This document shows positions 1 through 9,439 of a stretch of DNA of 64,000 bases, in pieces. Under the pieces are notes generated by a model. It saw only the letters and a list, made by a program, of their open reading frames with translations, made no database searches and was not told the DNA's origin. The position numbers and the translations under genes were made by a program. The first letter of the stretch is position 1, and each line of letters starts with the position of its first letter. The DNA lies in assembly GCF_000349845.1 (NCBI RefSeq), contig NC_020829.1, forward strand, positions 4,843,001 to 4,907,000. Direction: 5' to 3'. The DNA comes from Pseudomonas sp. ATCC 13867. Its GTDB lineage: Bacteria; Pseudomonadota; Gammaproteobacteria; Pseudomonadales; Pseudomonadaceae.

Positions 1-511
1 CAACGTGCTGGGGGTGATCCGCTCCATCGCCGAGCAGACCAACCTGCTGGCGCTCAACGCCGCCATCGAGGCAGCCCGCGCGGGCGAACAAGGGCGCGGC
101 TTTGCGGTGGTCGCCGAGGAAGTGCGCTCGCTGGCCTTGCGCACCGCCGGCGCCACCGAGGAAATCCAGCAGCTCACCGCCCGCCTGCAACAGGCCGCGC
201 GGCAATCGGTGGAGGCGATGCGCAGCCAGGTCGAGCACGCCGAAGTCACCGCCAACCAGGCCGGTGCCGCCGAAGGCGCGCTGGACGAGGTGGTCGAGGC
301 CATCCGCACCATCGCCAGCATGGCCGAACGCATTGCCGAGGGCTCGGCGCAGCAGAGTGGCGCGGTCAGCGAGATCCGCTCCCACAGCGAGCGCATCCAC
401 GAACTGGGCAGCGAGAACCTGCGCCTGATCGGCCAGGGGCGCAGCCAGGGCGAGCAACTGCAGGAGCTGGGCGGCGCGTTGCATACCGCGGTGCGGGCGT
501 TTCGGGTGTGA
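1..511 (+). CDS. Methyl-accepting chemotaxis protein, C-terminal part (5' end outside the window)
   Basis: Only the C-terminal ~170 residues are present; the reading frame is open from base 2. It begins inside the conserved cytoplasmic signalling hairpin ([18 protein letters not shown]), the tip that binds CheA and CheW, and continues through the second helical arm ([15 protein letters not shown]) to a stop at 509-511. Sensor domain and membrane segments lie upstream, so the ligand cannot be read here. In P. aeruginosa the gene before dsbD is, from memory, the phosphate transducer ctpL. That identity is inferred from synteny only. Confidence 0.93.
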   Translation, partial: NVLGVIRSIAEQTNLLALNAAIEAARAGEQGRGFAVVAEEVRSLALRTAGATEEIQQLTARLQQAARQSVEAMRSQVEHAEVTANQAGAAEGALDEVVEAIRTIASMAERIAEGSAQQSGAVSEIRSHSERIHELGSENLRLIGQGRSQGEQLQELGGALHTAVRAFRV

Positions 512-530
512 GGCCGGCGGCTCTGTTCGC

Positions 531-640
531 GTAGGAGCGACTTCGTCCGCGATGCTCTTGTGCCGGGCGGTTCGCGAGCAAGCTCGCTCCTACAGGAAGA
601 TGCCGGAGCTCGACTTGTAGGAGCGAGCTTGCTCGCGAAC
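531..640. repeat. REP-like palindrome cluster, family 1
   Basis: Inverted copies of the core GGAGCGAGCTTGCTCGC lie at 571-593 (minus orientation) and 617-640 (plus orientation). A diverged copy lies at 531-552. This is the typical paired arrangement of Pseudomonas REP elements. It sits between the convergent chemoreceptor and agmatinase genes. Confidence 0.85.
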
Positions 641-656
641 GCCTTTCAGGCCTGGC

Positions 657-1640
657 TCAACGCTCGCCGAGCTTGTGCCGCGCCGCGTACAGGCAAACCA
701 TCTCCATCGCCAGGGTCGCGCCGGCCAGGGCGGTGATCTCGGCGCTGTCGTAGGGCGGCGCGACTTCCACCACGTCCATCCCCACCAGGTTGATGCCGCG
801 CAGCGCGCGGAGGATTTCCAGCGCCTGGTGCGAACTCAACCCGCCACACACCGGCGTGCCGGTGCCCGGAGCGAAGGCCGGGTCGAGGCAGTCGATGTCG
901 AAGGTCAGGTACACCGGGTTGTCGCCCACCCGCTCGCGGATGCGCTCGGCGATGGCCTGCGGCGTGTTGCGGTGCACCTCGCGGGCGTCCAGCACCTGGA
1001 AGCCCATCACGTCGTCGTTGGTGGTGCGCAGGCCGACCTGCACCGAGCGCGAAGGGTCCACCAGTCCCTCGCGGGCGGCGTGATAGAACATGGTGCCGTG
1101 GTCGATGCGCTGGCAATCCTCGTCCGGCCAGGTGTCGCTGTGGGCGTCGAAGTGGATCAGCGACAGCGGGCCGTGCTTCCTCGCGTGGGCCTTGAGCAGC
1201 GGGTAGCTGATGAAGTGGTCGCCGCCCAGGGTCAGCAGCGCGCAGCCGGCATCGAGGATGCGTGCGGCGTGGGCCTCGATGACTTCCGGGGTTTCCTGCG
1301 GCACGCCGTGGTCGAAATCGCAGTCGCCGTAGTCGATCACCGCCAGGTGGTCGAAGGGATCGAACTCCCAGGGGAAATGCCGGGCCCAGGCCATCTGCAC
1401 CGAGGCGGCGCGGATCGCCCGCGGTCCGAAGCGGCTGCCGGGACGGTTGGTGGTGGCGGTATCGAACGGCACGCCGCTCACCACCAGGTCGACGCCGCGC
1501 AGGTCGCGGCTATAGCGGCGGCGCATGAAGCTGGTGATACCGGCGTAGGTCGCTTCGGCGGAGGTGCCGTAAAGGCTATCGCGGGTGATGGCCTGGTCGT
1601 TGTCGTGGGCTTGGTCCATAGCGTTCTCGTCTTGAGTCAT
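657..1640 (-). CDS. speB: Agmatinase (ureohydrolase family)
   Basis: Predicted to hydrolyse agmatine to putrescine and urea in the cytoplasm with two Mn ions. The 327-residue protein carries the family metal-binding blocks GGDHF, HFDAHSDT and DIDCLDPAFAPGTGTP. Its C-terminal half reads very like E. coli SpeB (GMDVVEVAPPYDSAEITALA), which favours agmatine over guanidinobutyrate or guanidinopropionate. An internal ATG at 1619 would give a length closer to the family norm; neither start has a convincing Shine-Dalgarno. The neighbouring PotF-like gene on the same strand suggests a polyamine or agmatine role. Released urea could feed the urease encoded later in the window (inference). Confidence 0.88.
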   Translation of the reverse strand: MTQDENAMDQAHDNDQAITRDSLYGTSAEATYAGITSFMRRRYSRDLRGVDLVVSGVPFDTATTNRPGSRFGPRAIRAASVQMAWARHFPWEFDPFDHLAVIDYGDCDFDHGVPQETPEVIEAHAARILDAGCALLTLGGDHFISYPLLKAHARKHGPLSLIHFDAHSDTWPDEDCQRIDHGTMFYHAAREGLVDPSRSVQVGLRTTNDDVMGFQVLDAREVHRNTPQAIAERIRERVGDNPVYLTFDIDCLDPAFAPGTGTPVCGGLSSHQALEILRALRGINLVGMDVVEVAPPYDSAEITALAGATLAMEMVCLYAARHKLGER

Positions 1641-1661
1641 CTGTGGGTCAGGGTTGCTCTC

Positions 1662-1733
1662 GCAGGAGCGGACTCTGTCTGCGATTGCAGCACCGGCCTG
1701 TCGGCCGGATCGCGGACAGAGTCCGCTCCTGCA
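1662..1733. repeat. Inverted repeat, REP-like family 3
   Basis: Facing copies of GGAGCGGACTCTGTCTGCGA (1662-1685) and its complement (1709-1732) flank about 23 bases. A single copy of the same core recurs at 18928-18950. It separates the PotF-like and agmatinase genes and could form a strong hairpin. Confidence 0.8.
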
Positions 1734-1740
1734 ATGAAGT

Positions 1741-2838
1741 TCAGGTGCGGGTGCGGAACGAAGTCCACAGCCGGGTGCGCTCGCGCTGCTGCTTCAAGGT
1801 CAGCAACTGCTCGCCGAACAACTTCTGGCGCATGGCGGCCGGCGGATAGATGTCCGGGTCGCCAGCCACCTCGGGTGCGAGCAGCGGCGTGGCCTTCTGG
1901 TTGGCGTTGGCGAAGTACAGGGTGTTGGTCAGCTCGGCGATGGACTCCGGGCGCAGCATGAAGTCGATGAAGGCGCGGGCCTCCTGCGGGTGCGGGGCAT
2001 CCACCGGGATGGCCATCGTGTCGAACCAGATCAGCGTGCCCTCCTTCGGAATCCGGTAGATCACCTCGAACGGCTTGTTCGCCTGCTTCGCCTGCGCGGC
2101 CCCCATCAGCGCATCGCCGGTGTAGGTCAGGGCGACGCAGAGGGTGCCGTTGGCCAGGTCGTTGATGTGCTTGCCGCTGGCGACGTAGCGCACATTGGGC
2201 TGCAACTTGGCCAGCAGTTCGCGGACCTGGGCGAGGTCGGCCGCGTCGGTGCTGTAGGGCGGCTTGCCCAGGTAGTTCAGCGCCACGCTGATGACTTCCT
2301 GGGGCGAGTCGATCAGCGAGATGCCGCAGTCGGCCAGACGGCTGGCGTATTCGGGCTTGAACAGCAGGTCGAGGCTGTCCAGCGGAGCATCGGGGATGCG
2401 CTTGAGCACCGCTTCCTTGTTGATCGCCAGGCCCACGGTGCCCCAGGTATAGGGCACGCCGAAGCGGTTGCCGGGGTCGACGGTGGCCAGCTTGGCCAAC
2501 AGCTCCGGGTCGAGGTTGGCGAAGTTCTTCAGCTGCGCGCTGTCCACCGGCTGCACGGCTTTGGCCTGGATCGCCCGGGCCAGCCCGCTGCTGGCGGGGA
2601 ACACCACGTCGTAGCCGCTGGCGCCGGTCATCAGCTTGCTGTCGAGCACCTCGGCACTGTCGAAGGTGTCGTACTTCACGCGGATGCCGGTCTCGGCCTG
2701 AAAGCGCTTGAGCGCATCGGCGCCGACGTAATCCGCCCAGTTGTACAGGTTGAGCACTCGTTCCTGTGCCTGCAGGGGCACGGCTACGAGCAACGCGACA
2801 AGGGGGGCCGCAAGAGTCGCCCGGAAGAACGCACGCAT
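1741..2838 (-). CDS. PotF/SpuD-like polyamine ABC transporter periplasmic binding protein
   Basis: Periplasmic solute-binding protein of the putrescine/spermidine family. It has a Sec signal peptide (about residues 1-24, ending A-L-Q-A) followed by the typical N-L-Y-N-W-A-D-Y-V opening of the mature PotD/PotF fold; the ~365-residue length is standard. The ATG at 2838 is preferred over 2844 because a GAGG sits eight bases upstream. No permease or ATPase gene accompanies it, so it must either share components encoded elsewhere or serve as a sensor. It lies upstream of the agmatinase gene on the same strand, separated by a palindromic repeat, and is divergent from a LysR gene. Ligand specificity is inferred. 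Confidence 0.87.
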   Translation of the reverse strand: MRAFFRATLAAPLVALLVAVPLQAQERVLNLYNWADYVGADALKRFQAETGIRVKYDTFDSAEVLDSKLMTGASGYDVVFPASSGLARAIQAKAVQPVDSAQLKNFANLDPELLAKLATVDPGNRFGVPYTWGTVGLAINKEAVLKRIPDAPLDSLDLLFKPEYASRLADCGISLIDSPQEVISVALNYLGKPPYSTDAADLAQVRELLAKLQPNVRYVASGKHINDLANGTLCVALTYTGDALMGAAQAKQANKPFEVIYRIPKEGTLIWFDTMAIPVDAPHPQEARAFIDFMLRPESIAELTNTLYFANANQKATPLLAPEVAGDPDIYPPAAMRQKLFGEQLLTLKQQRERTRLWTSFRTRT

Positions 2839-2904
2839 GATCATCGCCTCGGCTTTGTTGTGGTTATGGGGCGAGCATGCCGGGAGCTTTACTTTTCAAA
2901 AATA

Positions 2905-2921
2905 CAAAGTTAATTACTTTG
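2905..2921. promoter_or_regulatory. Candidate LysR operator between the PotF-like gene and its divergent regulator
   Basis: Perfect inverted repeat CAAAGT-N5-ACTTTG in an AT-rich part of the 115-base divergent spacer. The size and position suit a LysR-type box. No experimental consensus is known to me for this regulator. Confidence 0.45.
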
Positions 2922-2953
2922 GCATATCATCAGGACAATGTTTGGAGACGGCC

Positions 2954-3862
2954 ATGCTCAGCCAACTGCGCGACCTCGACCTGCAACTGCTGCGCCTGTT
3001 CGTCACCGTGGTCGAATGCGGCGGCTTCAGCGCGGCACAAGGCGAACTCGGGCTGAGCCAGCCGAGCATCAGCATCCAGATGGCCAAGCTGGAGACGCGC
3101 CTGGGCTATCGCCTGTGCGAACGCGGCAAGGGCGGTTTCCGCCTGACGCCCAAGGGCGAACACCTGCTGCAGGCGACCCGCCGGCTGTTCGTCGCCATCG
3201 AAGGCTTTCGCAACGAGGCTCGCGGGGTCGCCGACAAGCTGCTGGGCGAGGTGCGCCTCGGCCTGTCCGAAGCCCTCGACGAACGGGTGCTGGCGCAGTT
3301 GTCCGAGGCGGTCCGGCACTTCCGCCAGCGCAACGAGGCGGTAACGCTGGAGCTGGTGACCACCACGCCCGCCGAGCTGGAGCGCCTGCTGCTGCAAGAC
3401 CGCCTGCACCTGGCCATCGGCTATTTCGCCGGCACCCAGTCGGCGCTGGAGCATGTGCCGCTGTTCAGCGAGCCCCAGGGCCTGTACTGCGGTATCGGCC
3501 ACCCGGCCTTCGACGCCCCCGGCCCCAGCCGCGACTCCCTGGCCGACGCCGACCAGGTGCACCACCCCTACCGCTTCATCGACGCCGACCAGCCATTACA
3601 GACCAGCCGCAGCAGCGCACGCTGCGAGCAGGTGGACGGCAGCCTGTCGTTCATCCTTTCCGGCCAGCACGTCGGCTACCTGCCGAAACATGTCGCCGCG
3701 TCCTGGTTGGAACGCGGCCAGTTGCGCGAACTGCTGCCGGGCGAGCTGGGATTCGACGTGGCCTTCAGCCTGACCCGCCACCGTGGCCGGCACCCCGGCG
3801 ATGCCGAGCAGGCCTTCGCCAGCGACCTGCTGGCGGCCTTTGGCCAATCCGCGGCCGATTGA
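2954..3862 (+). CDS. LysR-type transcriptional regulator
   Basis: A 302-residue protein with an N-terminal winged helix-turn-helix (residues ~6-65: LDLQLLRLFVTVVECGGFSAAQ followed by LGLSQPSISIQMAKLE) and a C-terminal effector-binding fold. The start at 2954 is chosen because GGAG lies seven bases before it and the HTH begins at the normal position; an in-frame extension upstream overlaps the divergent promoter. It probably controls the divergent binding-protein and agmatinase genes, with a polyamine or agmatine as a possible inducer (inference). Confidence 0.88.
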   Translation: MLSQLRDLDLQLLRLFVTVVECGGFSAAQGELGLSQPSISIQMAKLETRLGYRLCERGKGGFRLTPKGEHLLQATRRLFVAIEGFRNEARGVADKLLGEVRLGLSEALDERVLAQLSEAVRHFRQRNEAVTLELVTTTPAELERLLLQDRLHLAIGYFAGTQSALEHVPLFSEPQGLYCGIGHPAFDAPGPSRDSLADADQVHHPYRFIDADQPLQTSRSSARCEQVDGSLSFILSGQHVGYLPKHVAASWLERGQLRELLPGELGFDVAFSLTRHRGRHPGDAEQAFASDLLAAFGQSAAD

Positions 3863-3990
3863 CGCAGTCGATGAACGGGAACACGGGCCCTGCGGCGCAA
3901 TCCCAACGGCCTGCTCACTTCTTGTCACAGCTGCCCCGGCCGTGCCGGGCGCTTTCCGCTATCATGCCCGCCACCTACGTAGTCCGCGAG

Positions 3991-5862
3991 ATGTCCATGC
4001 GCCGCCTGCTCACCCTGCTCCTGCTCCTCGTCGCCCTGCCCGCTGCCGCTGGCCTGTTCGACAAGCCCGCCGACAAGGGCGGCTTCTCCGTCGGACAGCC
4101 CGCCAAGGGCGATTTTCTCCCGGTGGCCGAGGCCTTCCGCCTGAGCGTCGAGGACAGCGACAGCCAGCAGGTGAAGCTGCGCTTCATCAATGCCGACGGC
4201 TACTACCTCTACCAGCACCGCTTCAGCTTCAAGGTCGAGCCGGCCGGCAGCGGCGTGACCGTGGGCGAGGTGAAGCTGCCGCCGGGCAAGCAGCACCATG
4301 ACGACTACTTCGGCGACACCATCGTCTATTACGCCATCACCGACCTCGATGTGCCGCTGAACAACCCGCAGCACAAGCCCTTCACCTTGGTGGTGAGCTA
4401 CCAGGGCTGCGCCGACAAGGGCCTGTGCTACGCACCGGAAACCACCCGCCTGCGGATCGCCGACGGCCAGGCCGCCAGCCTGGCCACCGCCGCCGCGGCT
4501 GCCACCGTGGCCAGTGGCAGCGCCGCCAAGGCAGCGACCAGCGACAGCCCGCTGGCCAGCCTGCTCGGCGACCACGAGCCGGGCAAGATCAAGAAGCTTG
4601 GCCGCGCCCTGGCGATCTTCTTCCTGCTGGGCCTGGCGCTGACCTTCACCCCCTGCGTGCTGCCGATGCTGCCGATCCTCTCCGGGGTCGTGCTGCGCGG
4701 CCGTCCGGGCGGCATGCGCGGCCTGGCGCTGTCGCTGGCCTACGTGCTGCCGATGGCGGCCTGCTACGCGGTGCTCGGCACCCTGATGGGCCTGTTCGGC
4801 GCCAAGCTCAACCTGCAGGCGATGCTGCAGTCGCCCTGGGTACTGATCCCCTTCGCGGCCTTCTTCGTGGTCTTCGCCATCGCCATGTTCGGCGTGTTCG
4901 AGATGCGCCTGCCAGGCTTCCTGCGCGAGCGCCTGGACAACATGGCGAACAACACCCGTGGCGGCTCCATCGCCGGCGCCGCCACGCTCGGCGTGCTGTC
5001 CAGCCTGCTGGTCTCGCCCTGCGTCACCGCCCCGCTGGCCGGCCTGCTGCTCTATATCAGCAGCACCGGCGATGCAGCGGGCGGCGGCATGCTGCTGTTC
5101 TCCCTGGGCCTGGGCATGGGCACGCCGCTGGTGATCTTCGCCGTCGGCGGCGGGGCGCTGCTGCCCAAGAGCGGCGCCTGGATGAACGGCGTGCGCAACG
5201 TGTTTGGCGTGATGCTGCTGGCGGTGGCCATCTGGATGCTCGAACGCCTGGTCGCAGGCCCCGTGGCGCTGACCCTCTGGGGCACCCTGGCCGGTGGCGT
5301 CGCCCTGGCCATCGGCACACTGGAGCTGGGACCGAAGAAGCCGCTGCAGCGCCTCGGCCAGTTGCTCGGCCTGATGCTGCTGGTCTACGCCGTAGCCGCC
5401 TGGACCGGCGCCCTGCGCGGCGAATCCGACCCGATGCACCCGCTGGGCCGCGGCGCTCCGGGCCTGCACGCCGGCCCGCCAACCTCGACACCCGGCGACT
5501 GGCAGAACGTCACTACCCCGGCCCAGCTCAACGCCGCCCTGGCCAGCGCCCAGGCCACCGGTCGGCCGGTGCTGCTGGACTGGTACGCCGACTGGTGCAT
5601 CAGCTGCAAGATCATCGAGCGCCAGGTGCTGCCGACCCCGGAAGTCCAGGCGCAACTGCCCGGCTTCGTCCTGCTGCGCTTCGACATGACCGCCAGCACC
5701 GAGGAACAGCGGGCCCTGCTCGACCGCTACAACCTGTTCGGCCCGCCGGCGCTGCTGTTCTTCTCGCCCAAAGGCGACGAATGGAGCGATCTGCGCATCA
5801 TCGGCGAAACCGATGCCGCCACCCTCGCCGAACGTCTGCGCCAGGCCTCCTCGCGCAGCTGA
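3991..5862 (+). CDS. dsbD: Thiol:disulfide interchange protein DsbD
   Basis: Inner-membrane protein that passes electrons from cytoplasmic thioredoxin to periplasmic DsbC/DsbG and to cytochrome c maturation. All three modules are present in 623 residues: a signal peptide and periplasmic alpha domain with the Cys pair of GCADKGLCYA; a multi-span beta domain with the membrane cysteines in TFTPCVLPM and LVSPCVTAPL; and a C-terminal thioredoxin-like gamma domain with the C-I-S-C motif (WYADWCISCK). The usual motif here is CVAC, so the middle residues differ. The starts at 3991 and 3997 cannot be separated. The synteny corresponds to the P. aeruginosa dipZ locus. Confidence 0.95.
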   Translation: MSMRRLLTLLLLLVALPAAAGLFDKPADKGGFSVGQPAKGDFLPVAEAFRLSVEDSDSQQVKLRFINADGYYLYQHRFSFKVEPAGSGVTVGEVKLPPGKQHHDDYFGDTIVYYAITDLDVPLNNPQHKPFTLVVSYQGCADKGLCYAPETTRLRIADGQAASLATAAAAATVASGSAAKAATSDSPLASLLGDHEPGKIKKLGRALAIFFLLGLALTFTPCVLPMLPILSGVVLRGRPGGMRGLALSLAYVLPMAACYAVLGTLMGLFGAKLNLQAMLQSPWVLIPFAAFFVVFAIAMFGVFEMRLPGFLRERLDNMANNTRGGSIAGAATLGVLSSLLVSPCVTAPLAGLLLYISSTGDAAGGGMLLFSLGLGMGTPLVIFAVGGGALLPKSGAWMNGVRNVFGVMLLAVAIWMLERLVAGPVALTLWGTLAGGVALAIGTLELGPKKPLQRLGQLLGLMLLVYAVAAWTGALRGESDPMHPLGRGAPGLHAGPPTSTPGDWQNVTTPAQLNAALASAQATGRPVLLDWYADWCISCKIIERQVLPTPEVQAQLPGFVLLRFDMTASTEEQRALLDRYNLFGPPALLFFSPKGDEWSDLRIIGETDAATLAERLRQASSRS

Positions 5863-5892
5863 GCCCTCTGCGCTCGCGCCCTCCGCCGCAAT

Positions 5893-5940
5893 GGTTTTGC
5901 CGTAATCGGCTGGCAACATGCCGACATCTACGGCAAAACC
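5893..5940. repeat. Long perfect inverted repeat upstream of aroQ
   Basis: Twelve-base arms GGTTTTGCCGTA (5893-5904) and TACGGCAAAACC (5929-5940) are exactly complementary. The 24-base middle holds a second short CGGC/GCCG pairing. It lies between the dsbD stop and the aroQ start. It could be a dsbD terminator, an operator or an RNA hairpin; no long T-run follows, so a classic terminator is not certain. Confidence 0.7.
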
Positions 5941-6024
5941 GGCATGACTGGACAGTCACGCCAGCTTTCCGGCATAGTCCCGCCCTATCTTTTTCCGCCC
6001 ATGAAGAAGGACAAGAGCATCCAG

Positions 6025-6468
6025 ATGGCGACCTTACTGGTACTGCACGGGCCCAACCTCAACCTGCTGGGCACCCGCGAGCCCGACAAGTACGGCTCCG
6101 TCACCCTCGAGCAGATCAACCAGGACCTGGAGCGCCGCGCCCGCGAGGCCGGCCATCACCTGATGCACCTGCAGAGCAACGCCGAGTACGAATTGATCGA
6201 CCGGATCCATGCCGCGCGCAACGAAGGCGTGGACTTCATCCTCATCAATCCGGCCGCGTTCACGCATACGAGTGTCGCCCTACGTGACGCATTGCTCGCA
6301 GTGAGCATCCCATTCATCGAAGTGCACCTTTCCAACGTGCACAAACGCGAACCTTTCCGGCATCACTCCTACTTTTCCGACGTGGCGGTAGGGGTGATCT
6401 GCGGTCTGGGCGCCACAGGCTATCGCCTGGCCCTGGAATCCGCCCTCGAACAACTTGAACGCCCGTGA
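6025..6468 (+). CDS. aroQ: Type II 3-dehydroquinate dehydratase
   Basis: Dehydrates 3-dehydroquinate to 3-dehydroshikimate in the shikimate pathway (cytoplasmic dodecamer). The 147-residue length and motifs fit type II enzymes: [17 protein letters not shown] with the catalytic Tyr loop, the Q-S-N-A-E-Y-E segment, NPAAFTHTS, and the HLSN(V)[10 protein letters not shown] active-site segment with its catalytic His. ATG 6025 matches the family N-terminus ([11 protein letters not shown]); an in-frame ATG at 6001 would add eight unlikely residues. It heads the aroQ-accB-accC gene run, as in other pseudomonads. Confidence 0.96.
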   Translation: MATLLVLHGPNLNLLGTREPDKYGSVTLEQINQDLERRAREAGHHLMHLQSNAEYELIDRIHAARNEGVDFILINPAAFTHTSVALRDALLAVSIPFIEVHLSNVHKREPFRHHSYFSDVAVGVICGLGATGYRLALESALEQLERP

Positions 6469-6492
6469 CCTCACCTGGGAGAGCGAACACTG

Positions 6493-6960
6493 ATGGACAT
6501 CCGTAAAGTCAAGAAACTGATCGAACTGCTCGAAGAATCCGGCATCGACGAACTGGAGATCAAAGAGGGCGAAGAGTCCGTACGCATCAGCCGTCACAGC
6601 AAGACCGCCGCCCAGCCGGTCTACGCCGCCGCCCCGGCCTACGCCCCGGCTCCCGTCGCAGCCGCTCCGGTCGCTGCCGCCGCAGCCCCGACCGCCGAAG
6701 CCGCTCCGGCCGCACCGGTGCTCAACGGCAACGCCGTGCGCTCGCCGATGGTCGGCACCTTCTATCGCGCCGCCTCGCCGACCTCCGCCAACTTCGTCGA
6801 AGTCGGCCAGAGCGTGAAGAAAGGCGACATCCTGTGCATCGTCGAAGCCATGAAGATGATGAACCACATCGAGGCCGAGACCAGCGGCGTGATCGGTCAA
6901 GTCCTCGTGGAGAACGGCCAGCCGGTCGAGTTCGACCAGCCCCTGTTCACCATCGTTTAA
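6493..6960 (+). CDS. accB: Biotin carboxyl carrier protein of acetyl-CoA carboxylase
   Basis: Carries the biotin that shuttles carboxyl groups between AccC and AccAD in the first step of fatty acid synthesis. The 155-residue protein has an N-terminal helical region, an Ala/Pro-rich flexible linker (~residues 38-80) and a C-terminal biotinyl domain with EAMKMMN, whose first Lys is the biotinylation site. It lies 24 bases after aroQ and 17 bases before accC, so it is clearly co-transcribed with accC. Confidence 0.97.
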   Translation: MDIRKVKKLIELLEESGIDELEIKEGEESVRISRHSKTAAQPVYAAAPAYAPAPVAAAPVAAAAAPTAEAAPAAPVLNGNAVRSPMVGTFYRAASPTSANFVEVGQSVKKGDILCIVEAMKMMNHIEAETSGVIGQVLVENGQPVEFDQPLFTIV

Positions 6961-6977
6961 GCCGCGGGGAGCCTGCG

Positions 6978-8327
6978 ATGTTGGAAAAAGTACTGATCGC
7001 CAACCGCGGCGAAATCGCGCTGCGCATCCTGCGCGCGTGCAAGGAGCTGGGCATCAAGACGGTGGCTGTGCATTCGACCGCCGACCGCGAACTGATGCAC
7101 CTGTCGCTGGCCGACGAAGCGGTCTGCATCGGTCCGGCCCCGGCTGCGCAGTCCTACCTGCACATCCCGGCGATCATCGCCGCGGCCGAGGTCACCGGTG
7201 CCGTGGGTATCCATCCCGGCTACGGCTTCCTCGCCGAGAACGCCGACTTCGCCGAGCAGGTCGAGCGCTCGGGCTTCACCTTCATCGGCCCGAGCGCCGA
7301 CGTCATCCGCCTGATGGGTGACAAGGTGTCCGCCAAGGACGCCATGAAGAAAGCCGGCGTGCCGACCGTACCGGGCTCCGACGGCCCGCTGCCCGAAGAC
7401 GAAGAGACCGCGCTGGCGATCGCCCGCGAGGTTGGCTACCCGGTGATCATCAAGGCCGCCGGTGGCGGCGGTGGTCGCGGCATGCGCGTCGTGCACCACG
7501 AGGAAGACCTGATCAAGTCCGCCAAGCTGACCCGTACCGAAGCGGGCGCGGCCTTCGGCAACTCGATGGTCTACCTGGAGAAGTTCCTGACCAACCCGCG
7601 TCACGTGGAAGTCCAGGTGCTCTCCGACGGCCAGGGCAACGCCATCCACCTGGGCGACCGCGACTGCTCCCTGCAGCGTCGTCACCAGAAGGTACTGGAA
7701 GAAGCCCCAGCCCCGGGCATCGACGAGAAGGCCCGCGAAGAAGTGCTGGCCCGCTGCGTCCAGGCCTGCATCGAGATCGGCTATCGTGGCGCCGGCACCT
7801 TCGAGTTCCTCTACGAGAACGGCCGCTTCTACTTCATCGAGATGAACACCCGCGTCCAGGTGGAGCATCCGGTGTCGGAGATGGTCACCGGTATCGACAT
7901 CGTCAAGGAAATGCTCAGCATCGCCTCGGGCAACAAGCTGTCGATCCGCCAGGAAGACGTGGTCATCCGTGGCCATGCGCTGGAATGCCGGATCAATGCC
8001 GAAGACCCGAAGACCTTCATGCCGAGCCCTGGCAAGGTCAAGCACTTCCACGCGCCGGGCGGCAACGGCGTGCGCGTCGATTCGCACCTGTACAGCGGCT
8101 ACGCCGTACCGCCGAACTATGACTCGCTGGTGGGCAAGGTCATCACCTACGGCAAGGACCGAGCCGAAGCCCTGGCGCGCATGCGCAATGCCCTGGACGA
8201 GCTGATCGTCGACGGCATCAAGACCAATACCGAGCTGCACAAGGATCTGGTCCGCGACAAGGAGTTCTGCAAAGGTGGCGTGAACATCCACTACCTGGAG
8301 AAGAAGCTGGGCATGGACAAGCACTAA
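6978..8327 (+). CDS. accC: Biotin carboxylase subunit of acetyl-CoA carboxylase
   Basis: ATP-dependent carboxylation of AccB-bound biotin. The 449 residues equal the standard AccC length. It starts with [20 protein letters not shown] and has the ATP-grasp glycine loop [12 protein letters not shown] and the active-site stretch [20 protein letters not shown] lies about nine bases upstream of ATG 6978. Confidence 0.97.
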   Translation: MLEKVLIANRGEIALRILRACKELGIKTVAVHSTADRELMHLSLADEAVCIGPAPAAQSYLHIPAIIAAAEVTGAVGIHPGYGFLAENADFAEQVERSGFTFIGPSADVIRLMGDKVSAKDAMKKAGVPTVPGSDGPLPEDEETALAIAREVGYPVIIKAAGGGGGRGMRVVHHEEDLIKSAKLTRTEAGAAFGNSMVYLEKFLTNPRHVEVQVLSDGQGNAIHLGDRDCSLQRRHQKVLEEAPAPGIDEKAREEVLARCVQACIEIGYRGAGTFEFLYENGRFYFIEMNTRVQVEHPVSEMVTGIDIVKEMLSIASGNKLSIRQEDVVIRGHALECRINAEDPKTFMPSPGKVKHFHAPGGNGVRVDSHLYSGYAVPPNYDSLVGKVITYGKDRAEALARMRNALDELIVDGIKTNTELHKDLVRDKEFCKGGVNIHYLEKKLGMDKH

Positions 8328-8357
8328 GCGCTTGTTGAAAGCCTGCTTCACCTTCGA

Positions 8358-8390
8358 CACAAGGGCTGCCTCCGGGCGGCCCTTGTGCTT
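8358..8390 (+). terminator. Hairpin terminator after accC
   Basis: A long stem (CACAAGGGC.GCC pairing with GGC.GCCCTTGTG, five-base loop) directly follows the accC stop and is trailed by CTTTGC. It plausibly ends the aroQ-accBC transcript before prmA. Confidence 0.75.
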
Positions 8391-8502
8391 TGCAGCCCCC
8401 GCACGCTGGCATGGCGGGGTGCCGTGCAGTAAGCTTGCCGCCTTTATTTGCGGGCCTTCCAAACGGCCCGTCGTCCTTTCAGCAGCATCGAGGTCCCGCC
8501 CC

Positions 8503-9381
8503 ATGCCCTGGCTCCAAGTCCGACTCGCCATCACCCCGGATCAGGCGGAAACCTACGAAGATGCGCTGCTGGAAGTCGGTGCCGTCTCGGTGACCTTCAT
8601 GGACGCCGAAGACCAGCCGATCTTCGAGCCGGACCTGGGCACCACCCCGCTGTGGAGCCATACCCACCTGCTCGCACTGTTCGAAGCCGATACCGACGAA
8701 GCCGCGCTGCTCGCCCACCTCACCCTGCTGACCGGCGGCGAGCTGCCGCAGCACCAGATCGAACGGATCGAGGACCAGGACTGGGAACGCAGCTGGATGG
8801 ACAACTTCAAGCCGATGCGTTTCGGCCGCCGCCTGTGGATCGTGCCCAGCTGGCACGACGCGCCGGAGCCGGACGCAGTGAACCTGCTGCTCGATCCGGG
8901 CCTGGCCTTCGGCACCGGCACCCACCCGACCACCTCGCTCTGCCTACAGTGGCTGGACAGCCAGGAGCTGGCCGGCCAGTACGTACTGGACTTCGGCTGC
9001 GGCTCGGGCATCCTCGCCATCGCCGCGCTGCTGCTGGGCGCCGAACGCGCCGCCGGCACCGACATCGACCCGCAGGCGCTGGAAGCCTCCCGCGACAACG
9101 CCTCGCGCAACGGCATCGACCCGGCCAGATTCCCCGTCTACCTGCCCGCCGATCTGCCAAAGGAGCCGGCGGACGTCCTGGTAGCGAACATTCTGGCCGG
9201 TCCGCTGGTCACATTGGCAGAGCAGCTCACCGGGCTGGTCAAGCCCGGTGGCCGACTGGCCCTCTCGGGCATCCTTGCCGAGCAGGCCGAGGAAGTGCGC
9301 GCGGCCTATGCCGGCGCCTTCGACCTCGACCCGACCGCCGAGCACGAAGGCTGGATCCGCATTACCGGTCGCCGCCGCTGA
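8503..9381 (+). CDS. prmA: Ribosomal protein L11 methyltransferase
   Basis: SAM-dependent methylation of ribosomal protein L11. The 292-residue product has the PrmA N-terminal substrate-recognition domain ([21 protein letters not shown]) and a class I methyltransferase fold with motif [19 protein letters not shown] and the NPP-like motif variant VANILAGPL typical of PrmA. The length is normal. The ATG at 8503 matches the family start MPWLQ. Confidence 0.96.
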   Translation: MPWLQVRLAITPDQAETYEDALLEVGAVSVTFMDAEDQPIFEPDLGTTPLWSHTHLLALFEADTDEAALLAHLTLLTGGELPQHQIERIEDQDWERSWMDNFKPMRFGRRLWIVPSWHDAPEPDAVNLLLDPGLAFGTGTHPTTSLCLQWLDSQELAGQYVLDFGCGSGILAIAALLLGAERAAGTDIDPQALEASRDNASRNGIDPARFPVYLPADLPKEPADVLVANILAGPLVTLAEQLTGLVKPGGRLALSGILAEQAEEVRAAYAGAFDLDPTAEHEGWIRITGRRR

Positions 9382-9439
9382 GTGCCCGCCGCAAGGGGCT
9401 TGGGTTAGACTAACCGTTTGTTTTTCGCCGGACCGCCGC

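Noticed and set aside
2741..2953. N-terminal extension of the first LysR gene
   Set aside because: It would overlap the divergent promoter and add ~70 residues before the normal HTH; GGAG before 2954 gives the standard start.
657..3862. Genomic island or prophage fragment
   Set aside because: No integrase, tRNA or direct-repeat borders are visible and base composition is like the neighbours, so only a simple presence/absence difference can be argued.
3925..5919. Long minus-strand open frame (664 codons) opposite dsbD
   Set aside because: It is the antisense shadow of a well-supported DsbD gene in GC-rich DNA; its translation is low-complexity Gly/Gln/Ala with no domain.
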